From contig CBDVCD010000064.1 of the NCBI GenBank assembly GCA_965372385.1, forward strand, positions 1-14,206: a stretch of 14,206 nt of DNA. The letters run 5' to 3'. Within the stretch, counting starts at the first letter, position 1, and the number at the start of each line of letters is the position of its first letter. The position numbers were made by a program, and so were the translations under genes. Below, in pieces: positions 6,978-12,975 of this stretch. Source of the stretch: JASJBU01 sp965372385. Its GTDB lineage: Bacteria > Pseudomonadota > Gammaproteobacteria > Chromatiales > Chromatiaceae. Under the pieces are notes generated by a model. It was not told the DNA's origin. It was given only the letters and a program-made list of their open reading frames with translations, and did no database searches.

Positions 6978-7783
6978 CCGCAAGACCGTCGTACAAGCGA
7001 GATGCACGATGTTATTCATAGCTGCATAAGTCATCGCATGGAAGTGATCGTGGCACACTGGAACAGTGTCACTGCGCACTCACGAATAGGGGAAATGCCA
7101 CACTCATGGAAAAATTGAGGAGGTTAAATCCCGAATAAAAAACAGCATCCCTTATGGCCAGGATCAGACCAACGCCGACTATTTACTCATTAACCCTACC
7201 CGTTAAATAGGGTGATTATCCCTAACCATATCAATAGATATCAACCTCGACCAGCTGGCTGGTTCAGCATTAAGATGGTTGCGAATCAAGATCTTAGCTG
7301 AATTAAATAGAGTTTAGTCGAGATTGCGGCTAAGCGAACGCCTGGGTTGGCGTCGCAGTCGAGAAAGATACTGGCGTCGATCGTTAACTTAAGCAGACCT
7401 TAAACGCGGCTTAAGTAAACCTTAAGAATTGAATGCTAGGCTGTTCGCGAAGTGTGGCAAATCACACAAAAACCGGTGAGATTTTAACACGCGAGAGTTT
7501 TTTTGATATTGACGCCGCTCTTTTTTGCCAACTGTGTACGGTCGATTTCAGTCATCTAGCTGGATAGCCTGAAATGCACCAGGGCAGAAGAGAAGAGATC
7601 AAAACCATTGGCCAAATGGGAGGTAACATCATCAACAGACATCTGCTATCGATTGGGTAACCGGCAGTGGGCTAAGCGCTCTCCATCACCAACCATATTT
7701 TAACGGGTAACAGACCCAAAATAGAACAACGTCTACTATCAAGCTCCTGCTTCTCTATACAACATTTTGAGGAAGATCGACTA
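6978..7783. other. Long intergenic region before the multicopper oxidase
   Basis: No gene-sized frame with family features is seen in these 806 bases. Small dyads are present. ACACTG-GAA-CAGTGT lies at 7055-7069 (extendable by GTG/CAC to 7050-7072). ACCCTA/TAGGGT lies at 7193-7198 and 7208-7213. GTGTG-N6-CACAC lies at 7452-7467, and ATTTCAG/CTGAAAT at 7545-7551 and 7569-7575. The CTTAA repeats at 7388-7425 are listed separately. No clear terminator for the permease gene was found. A leader transcript or small RNA is possible but not shown. Confidence 0.6.
7388..7426 (+). promoter_or_regulatory. Four CTTAA direct repeats at 11-bp period: likely response-regulator box
   Basis: CTTAA occurs at 7388, 7399, 7410 and 7421, each exactly 11 bp apart, and three of the four continue as CTTAAG. 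Head-to-tail half-sites one helical turn apart are how OmpR/PhoB-family response regulators bind. The CTTAA-type half-site with an 11-bp repeat resembles the PmrA box. A loose -10-like TAGGCT at 7437-7442 (preceded by TG) would place the last two repeats at about -39 to -23. The only downstream gene is the multicopper oxidase, about 360 bp away, which would imply a long leader. The regulator itself is not in the window. Confidence 0.6.
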
Positions 7784-10159
7784 ATGAACAAAAATAGAAC
7801 CCTGGTAGCGTCCGCTTGCGTGCCGCTACTCCTGAGCATCAGCATCTCCGATGCGCTTGCCCTTCCGGTGCCCGGAGGCACTCTGGATCCACTCACCATC
7901 CCGAAATACGTCACACCTCTGGTCATCCCGCCCGTACTCTATGACGACCAGGGCGGTGCCGCACCGATCAATGGCACCGTGGCGCTACGCCAGATCAGCC
8001 AGCAGATATTGCCAGCAGGATTCCCAGCCACCACACTCTGGGCCTACGGTAATCCGGCCGATCCCGCGACCTTCAATAATCCGGCCTTTACCTTCGAGGT
8101 AACCCAGAATACGCTCACCACGGTGACCTGGAGCAACGAACTGGTGGACCCCGCCACCGGCGGCTACCTCACACACATCATTCGGGACAACGACGGGGAC
8201 CCCACTACGGTCGACAACCCAATCGTCGACCAGACCCTGCACTGGGCCGCGCCCAACCAGGACTGCCTGGATGGAGTAGCGAGAACGGATTGCCAGGGCG
8301 GTTTTACCACCGACGCCAATGGCGACGTGCTCCCTTACACTGGCCCCATCCCCATGGTCACCCATGTGCATGGCGCCCATGTGGGACCCGTCAGTGACGG
8401 TTTCCCCGAGGCCTGGTGGTTGCCCGCCGCGAACAACATCGACCCTGCCATCTACGCCACCGAAGGCAGCTTCTACAGTGACATTAATGGCGGTGCACCT
8501 GGCACTGGTTCGGCCGTGTATCAATACACGAATGATCAGCCCACCACGACCCTCTGGTTTCACGACCACTCCCTGGGCATGACCCGTCTGAACGTCTATG
8601 CGGCCGGTGCCGGCTTCTGGCTGATCCGCGACACCAACGACGGCGAGAGCGGTCTACTCCCGTTAGACGGGCTCGGAAATCCGCAGTCACTGCCTGGACC
8701 GGCGGTTCTGGTGGGCCAGGACCCGAATGGTGACCCCGCGGTACGTGGTGCGATCCGCGAGATCCCCCTCGCCATCCAGCCCAAATCTTTCAATCTTGAC
8801 GGCAGCCAGTACTATCCGGCGGATCGTGCCTTCTTCGAGGGGCTGGGGGTCGGCGATACCTTTGCCGGCAACACCGGTGTCAACATCCCCTTCATGCCAC
8901 AAGGCACCTCCGACATTGCACCGGTGTGGAACCCGGAGGCCTTTTTCAACACCATGGTGGTCAACGGCAACACCTGGCCCATTTTGGAGGTCGCACCGGA
9001 GCGTTACCGCCTGCGTCTGCTCAACGCCTCAGACTCGCGCTTCATGAACCTGTCGCTACAACAGACGACCGAAACTGGAAAATTACTGGATAAGGAGTAC
9101 CCCTTCTACCAGATCGGCGCCGAGCAGAGCCTGCTGCCCAACGTCGTCCGCCTCGAGACCGGTTTTGCCACACCTCTGCCGGGTGATGGCAGTGACGTGG
9201 ATCCAAAATACCTGGACTGCCTGCTGCCAAACGGCAAACTAGTCAAGGGCTGCGTCATTGCCGTACCAGGCACCTTCGCCGATCAGGCCCTGTTGCTGGG
9301 TCCGGCCGAGCGTGCCGACGTCATCGTCGACTTTACCGATCGTGATGACGGCGATTTCATCATGATCTACAACACCGCCCCGGACGCCCCCTTCGGCGGT
9401 TTCCCCGATGTGCCGGCCGATCCGGACACCACCGGTCAGGTCATGATGTTCGTGGTCAACTCCGCGCTGGCCAACCCCGTTGCTGATCCCAGCACCCCCG
9501 CCCCACTGCTGGCGCTGGATGTGAACCCAGGCGGCGCGGCTAAATCCGATCCCACGGTCGCAACGCCGGTCCGAGACTTGGCATTACTGGAGGAGGAGTC
9601 GGCCCTGCTGTGCGTAACCATCGACGCGGTAACCGGTGTGATTAACCTAGAACCAGGATCTGTTCCACCACTCTGCGACCCAGCGTTGGGCTCCGTACCC
9701 TTCGCGCCCATGGCCGCTGTACTGGGTACCGCTGGCTCTACCGCTCCTCAGGTGCAGATGTGGGACGACCCCATCACCCAGAATCCCGCGGTCGGCGCCA
9801 CCGAGACCTGGGAGCTGTGGAACTGGTCGGCTGACGCCCATCCGATCCACCTGCATCTGGTGAAGTTCGAGGTGCTGGATCGTCAGGTCATCGGTGGTGC
9901 AGTACGACCAGCCGAGCCCTGGGAAGCGGGCTGGAAGGATACGGTCATCGCCTACCCGGGTGAGATCACCCGCATCAAGGCCAACTTCGACATGGGTGGC
10001 CTCTATGTATGGCACTGCCACATCCTGTCCCACGAGGACAACGAGATGATGGTGCCTTACTGTGTGGGTGACGCAGTTCCCGATGACACCAGCTTCACGG
10101 GCTTCGCATGTGGAGAAGTCGGCGGGTGGCCCATAGATCCAAGTTTTCCTGCCCTATGA
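7784..10159 (+). CDS. Large secreted multicopper oxidase (CotA/laccase-like)
   Basis: Multicopper oxidases oxidise a substrate (phenols, Cu(I), Mn(II) or others) and reduce O2 to water. All four copper-ligand motifs are complete: HVHG (His194, His196), HDH (His260, His262), HPIHLH (His686, 689, 691) and HCHILSHEDNEMM (His744, Cys745, His746, His750, axial Met755). A Sec signal peptide (cleavage near DALA, residue 27) places it in the periplasm or outside. At 791 residues it is far longer than CotA-type enzymes (about 510), with extra loops. Eight cysteines fall into four close pairs (161/170, 479/490, 610/631, 760/776), probably disulfides. GAGGA at 7769-7773 supports the start, and an intrinsic terminator follows. 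The CusBA genes downstream suggest a role in copper tolerance, but Mn or phenol oxidation is equally possible from sequence alone. It lacks a CueO-like Met-rich insert. Confidence 0.93.
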   Translation: MNKNRTLVASACVPLLLSISISDALALPVPGGTLDPLTIPKYVTPLVIPPVLYDDQGGAAPINGTVALRQISQQILPAGFPATTLWAYGNPADPATFNNPAFTFEVTQNTLTTVTWSNELVDPATGGYLTHIIRDNDGDPTTVDNPIVDQTLHWAAPNQDCLDGVARTDCQGGFTTDANGDVLPYTGPIPMVTHVHGAHVGPVSDGFPEAWWLPAANNIDPAIYATEGSFYSDINGGAPGTGSAVYQYTNDQPTTTLWFHDHSLGMTRLNVYAAGAGFWLIRDTNDGESGLLPLDGLGNPQSLPGPAVLVGQDPNGDPAVRGAIREIPLAIQPKSFNLDGSQYYPADRAFFEGLGVGDTFAGNTGVNIPFMPQGTSDIAPVWNPEAFFNTMVVNGNTWPILEVAPERYRLRLLNASDSRFMNLSLQQTTETGKLLDKEYPFYQIGAEQSLLPNVVRLETGFATPLPGDGSDVDPKYLDCLLPNGKLVKGCVIAVPGTFADQALLLGPAERADVIVDFTDRDDGDFIMIYNTAPDAPFGGFPDVPADPDTTGQVMMFVVNSALANPVADPSTPAPLLALDVNPGGAAKSDPTVATPVRDLALLEEESALLCVTIDAVTGVINLEPGSVPPLCDPALGSVPFAPMAAVLGTAGSTAPQVQMWDDPITQNPAVGATETWELWNWSADAHPIHLHLVKFEVLDRQVIGGAVRPAEPWEAGWKDTVIAYPGEITRIKANFDMGGLYVWHCHILSHEDNEMMVPYCVGDAVPDDTSFTGFACGEVGGWPIDPSFPAL

Positions 10160-10185
10160 TACATCGGTAACTTCACCTTAAGATC

Positions 10186-10211
10186 AAGGCCGCCCTCGGG
10201 CGGCCTTTTTT
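10186..10211 (+). terminator. Intrinsic terminator of the multicopper oxidase gene
   Basis: GGCCGCCC (10188-10195) and GGGCGGCC (10198-10205) form an 8-bp GC-only stem with a two-base TC centre; the flanking AA pairs with the first T residues. A run of six T follows (10206-10211). It lies 27 bp after the oxidase stop, so that gene ends its own transcript. Confidence 0.92.
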
Positions 10212-10274
10212 ATGTGGCCCTCGAGTCTGTTAGTATGAGCCCCGGCAGGTTGCAGAAATCAAATAATTGCTTTT

Positions 10275-10300
10275 TAAAAAATAAAGGCTCAAGCCGATAT
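10275..10300 (+). promoter_or_regulatory. Possible sigma-28-like promoter before the prolyl isomerase gene
   Basis: GCCGATAT at 10293-10300 matches seven of eight bases of the sigma-28 -10 element (GCCGATAA). TAAAAAAT at 10275-10282 is a loose -35 match 10 bases upstream, one less than the usual 11. It lies about 115 bp before the gene start. The match is weak on its own but is noted because a better one precedes cusB. Confidence 0.3.
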
Positions 10301-10414
10301 AAGATTGTCGATTCATTCCGCTTGGTGTTGTTGCCTTAAAAATTCATCTATGTATCCATACGCCTTCGCTGATTTACCAGCCTATCCCACGAAAACAACA
10401 AACAGGAGAACTTC

Positions 10415-11137
10415 ATGAAACGATCATTCACCCTGCCGGCCCTGTTGCTCTGCTCGGCCCTGCCGACGGCCTGGTCTGGCGAGCCCCTCAACCTCGAGGA
10501 TGAGACCACCCGCATCAACTACAGCCTGGGTTACCAGATCGGCGGCGATTTCAAACGCCAGAAGGTAGAGATGGACGCGGAGGCCGTGGTCCAGGGTATC
10601 CGTGACGCCCTGGCCGATGGCCAGCCCCAGATGTCCAGGCCGGAGATGCACAGCACCCTCATGGGGCTCAAGCAAAAGGTGGTGGCTGAACAGAGGGCGC
10701 AGAGAAAACAGCGGGAGATTGAACAAATAGCCGCGGGGAAAAAGTTCATGCAGGAGAATGCCCAGAAAGAGGGCGTAGTCACCACCTCGAGCGGTCTGCA
10801 GTACATGGTGCTGCAGGAGGGCAGCGGCACAAGCCCCGGACCCAGCGATCTGGTCAGCGTCAACTATCGCGGTAGCAAGATCGACGGCATGGAGTTCGAC
10901 AGCTCCTTCAAGCGGGGAAAACCCGCCAGCTTCAAGCTCAACGCCGTTATCAAGGGCTGGGGCGAAGGTCTTCAACTGATGAAGGAAGGTGGCAAGCTGC
11001 AGCTGTTCATTTCCCCCGAACTGGCCTATAACCATCGCGGCCCACTGGCGCATCAGACCTTGATCTTCGAGGTGGAGCTGCTCTCGGTAGGTGAGCCAGA
11101 GGCCAAGGAAGCACCGGCGCCAAAGGCAGCCGAATAG
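10415..11137 (+). CDS. FKBP-type peptidyl-prolyl cis-trans isomerase, FkpA/Mip-like, periplasmic
   Basis: These enzymes speed prolyl isomerisation and act as chaperones for periplasmic and outer-membrane proteins. The 240-residue protein has a signal peptide (cleavage near AWSG, residue 22). An N-terminal dimerisation domain rich in helix follows (INYSLGYQIGGDFK onward, with a charged helix at about 85-115). The FKBP domain covers about 120-230 and ends LIFEVELLSV. Active-site residues are present: Tyr in VNYRG, Phe-Asp in MEFDSSF, Trp in VIKGWGEGL and Tyr in LAYNHRG. The loop after LAYNHRG is shorter than usual: the familiar G-x-x-IPPN-type segment is replaced by PLAHQ, removing about four residues and the usual Ile. 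A short Ala/Pro/Glu/Lys tail ends the protein. AGGAG at 10404-10408 supports the start. It lies between the multicopper oxidase and cusB genes, possibly helping fold periplasmic copper proteins. Confidence 0.92.
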   Translation: MKRSFTLPALLLCSALPTAWSGEPLNLEDETTRINYSLGYQIGGDFKRQKVEMDAEAVVQGIRDALADGQPQMSRPEMHSTLMGLKQKVVAEQRAQRKQREIEQIAAGKKFMQENAQKEGVVTTSSGLQYMVLQEGSGTSPGPSDLVSVNYRGSKIDGMEFDSSFKRGKPASFKLNAVIKGWGEGLQLMKEGGKLQLFISPELAYNHRGPLAHQTLIFEVELLSVGEPEAKEAPAPKAAE

Positions 11138-11147
11138 CGTGGGTCCG

Positions 11148-11177
11148 CTTTAACCCGCGGCGGCCCGCGGGTTAAAG
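11148..11177 (+). terminator. Perfect 13-bp hairpin after the prolyl isomerase gene
   Basis: CTTTAACCCGCGG (11148-11160) and its exact complement (11165-11177) flank a CGGC loop, 11 bases after the stop codon. No T-run follows, so it is not a canonical intrinsic terminator, though the stem is very stable. It could slow polymerase, protect the 3' end, or bind a protein. Its right arm overlaps the -35 part of the candidate cusB promoter. Confidence 0.5.
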
Positions 11178-11199
11178 ACGACCGATTATCCGCCGATAA
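11173..11199 (+). promoter_or_regulatory. Candidate sigma-28-type promoter before cusBA
   Basis: TAAAGACG (11173-11180), an 11-base spacer and GCCGATAA (11192-11199) match the E. coli sigma-28 layout TAAAGTTT-N11-GCCGATAA: five of eight, exact spacing, then eight of eight. A start near 11207 would leave about 35 bases before the cusB ATG. A sigma-70 reading is also possible: TTAAAG (11172-11177), 17 bases, GATAAA (11195-11200), with 3/6 and 4/6 matches. Confidence 0.45.
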
Positions 11200-11240
11200 A
11201 AACCACTCTTTCACTCAGTCGTGGTGTTTCAAGCAAACCA

Positions 11241-12968
11241 ATGAACCAGCCGTATCCCAGACACCCGCAATGGCTCGGCGGGCTTTATCTCTCTCTTCTG
11301 CTCATCTTGTTGGCCCTTCCCATCCAGGCCGAGCCGCCCTCGGCAGCAGACCACCAGCCACAGACCATGCCCATGCACGAACCCGTCATGGGGCATGAAC
11401 ATGCGCACCAGGGCAAGCTCTACAGCTGTCCCATGCACCCCAAGGAGACCAGCGACCAGCCAGGACGCTGCGACATCTGCGGCATGTTCCTGGTAGCACA
11501 GAACGAGCCTGACGCAGAGACTCAGCCCAGGGCACTGGAGATGGAGATGCCTCAGAGCCAGGGACAGCAGGCCATGCAACATGACCATGAACACCAACAT
11601 GCAGACACCACCTACAGCTGCCCGATGCATCCCGACGAGACCAGCGACCAACCGGGGCGCTGTGGCATCTGCGGTATGTTCCTGGTGAAGACCGAGAAGG
11701 AAGAGAGTGGCTCCGAAATGGTGCCCGGCAATATGCGGGATGAAGGACAGACCATGCCAGCCACATCGATGGGCACAACGGATGCCGACGGAGAGGCGAT
11801 GCCGGGCATGGCCCAGGAACATAACCACCAGCACCAGGCCACCAGCTATGTCTGCCCCATGCACCCACAGATTATCAGCCACGAGCCGGATAGCTCCTGC
11901 CCGATCTGCGGCATGGACCTGGTAGCCCGGGAGCGCGCAGCTGCCGCGGAAGGCGCACCTCAGGTCTTCCTCAGCGGGGCGGTGATCCAGAACATGGGGG
12001 TGCGCACCACCCAGGTCATGAAGGGGACCCTCAGCAGAAAGATCCGCACCCAGGGCAGGGTCACCTACGACGATGACCGCATCATTCAGGTCCACCCGCG
12101 CACCGCCGGCTGGATCGAAAATCTCTATGTGCGTACCGATGGGGTGCGGATTGAGCGTAAGGACGACCTGGCCGATTACTTCTCGCCGGATGTGCTCTGG
12201 GCTCAGCAGGAGTACATCTCGGCGCTTGAGGAGTCAGAGCTGGACTCCTTCGGCAATTCGAGTACACCCGACCCGGGCCGTGCGTTCCGCGAACGGAGCA
12301 GTATCGATCTGCTGAAATACTTCAAGGTCCCGAGCATGGACATCATGGGTCTGGAGACCAGCATGCAACCCCGGTCGATCATCCCGATCAGGGCGCCGCA
12401 GGGCGGCGTGCTGATCGAGCACAATGTCCGCGAGGGGACCTTCGTCACCCCAGCCGACAATATCTTCACCATCGCGGATCTGAGCGAAGTCTGGATCATG
12501 GTGGATATCTTCGAACATCAGCTCGCCTGGCTCAGGCCTGGCCTGCCCGCCGAGATCTCCACCCCCGCCTATCCGGGTCGAACCTGGCGGGGCAAGGTGG
12601 ATTTCATCTATCCGGAGGTCAACCCCAAGACCCGCACCATCCGCGCCCGCATGGAGGTCGACAACCCAGGCGAGCTGCTGATGCCCAATATGTTCGTGCA
12701 GGTCAACCTTACCGCGCATACCCAAAGGCAGAACGTTCTGATGGTGCCGCGCGAAGCGGTGATCGTCACCGGCGAACGGGAGGTCGTGGTCAAGGCCCTG
12801 GGCAAGGGACACTTTCAACCGGTCGAGGTGACCAGCGGTCTGTGGAACGAGCGCCATGCCGAGATCCTCTCCGGGCTCGATGAGGGGGATGAGATCGTGG
12901 TCTCCGGCCAGTTCCTGATCGATTCCGAATCGAGCCTGCAGGCCAGTTTTCTACGCATGATGGATTAG
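11241..12968 (+). CDS. cusB: CusB-like RND efflux periplasmic adaptor with three heavy-metal-binding domains
   Basis: This is the membrane-fusion subunit of a tripartite copper/silver efflux pump, joining the inner-membrane CusA-type pump to an outer-membrane channel. The 575-residue protein has a signal peptide (cleavage near IQA, residue 30). Three tandem domains of the pattern C-P-M-H-P...C-x2-C-G-M follow (Cys63/77/80, Cys127/141/144, Cys205/220/223), each preceded by a His- and Met-rich linker. The adaptor core covers about 240-575: barrel-sandwich hybrid halves at GRVTYDDDRIIQVHPRTAGW and IPIRAPQGGVLIEHNVREG, then a beta-barrel with VNPKTRTIRARMEVDNP and a C-terminal LDEGDEIVVSGQFLIDSES stretch. 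E. coli CusB lacks these N-terminal domains. They probably capture copper and pass it to the pump, as CusF does. The start has only a weak ribosome-binding site. The pump gene follows 7 bp later. Confidence 0.93.
   Translation: MNQPYPRHPQWLGGLYLSLLLILLALPIQAEPPSAADHQPQTMPMHEPVMGHEHAHQGKLYSCPMHPKETSDQPGRCDICGMFLVAQNEPDAETQPRALEMEMPQSQGQQAMQHDHEHQHADTTYSCPMHPDETSDQPGRCGICGMFLVKTEKEESGSEMVPGNMRDEGQTMPATSMGTTDADGEAMPGMAQEHNHQHQATSYVCPMHPQIISHEPDSSCPICGMDLVARERAAAAEGAPQVFLSGAVIQNMGVRTTQVMKGTLSRKIRTQGRVTYDDDRIIQVHPRTAGWIENLYVRTDGVRIERKDDLADYFSPDVLWAQQEYISALEESELDSFGNSSTPDPGRAFRERSSIDLLKYFKVPSMDIMGLETSMQPRSIIPIRAPQGGVLIEHNVREGTFVTPADNIFTIADLSEVWIMVDIFEHQLAWLRPGLPAEISTPAYPGRTWRGKVDFIYPEVNPKTRTIRARMEVDNPGELLMPNMFVQVNLTAHTQRQNVLMVPREAVIVTGEREVVVKALGKGHFQPVEVTSGLWNERHAEILSGLDEGDEIVVSGQFLIDSESSLQASFLRMMD
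11421..11929 (+). repeat. Triplicated metal-binding module within cusB
   Basis: Three copies of a 25-26-codon module start at 11421, 11613 and 11847. Copies 1 and 2 agree at 63 of 75 bases and 23 of 25 residues, and nine of the twelve base differences are silent third positions. Copy 3 is more distant (YVCPMHPQIISHEPDSSCP...). The pattern indicates a later duplication of copy 1/2 kept under protein-level selection. Confidence 0.85.
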
Positions 12969-12975
12969 TACTAGT

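Noticed and set aside
7119..7209. Strong GAGGAGGT ribosome-binding-like sequence in the intergenic region
   Set aside because: No start codon lies at a usable distance; the next ATG (7155) is about 30 bases away and opens only 18 codons.
7452..7467. GTGTG-N6-CACAC as a CRP site
   Set aside because: It lacks the TGTGA-N6-TCACA arrangement; the two half-sites TGTGG and TCACA are only 4 bases apart.
7574..7660. 28-residue open frame as a leader peptide for the multicopper oxidase
   Set aside because: It has only a weak GGA before the ATG, no regulatory residue run and no terminator/antiterminator pair.
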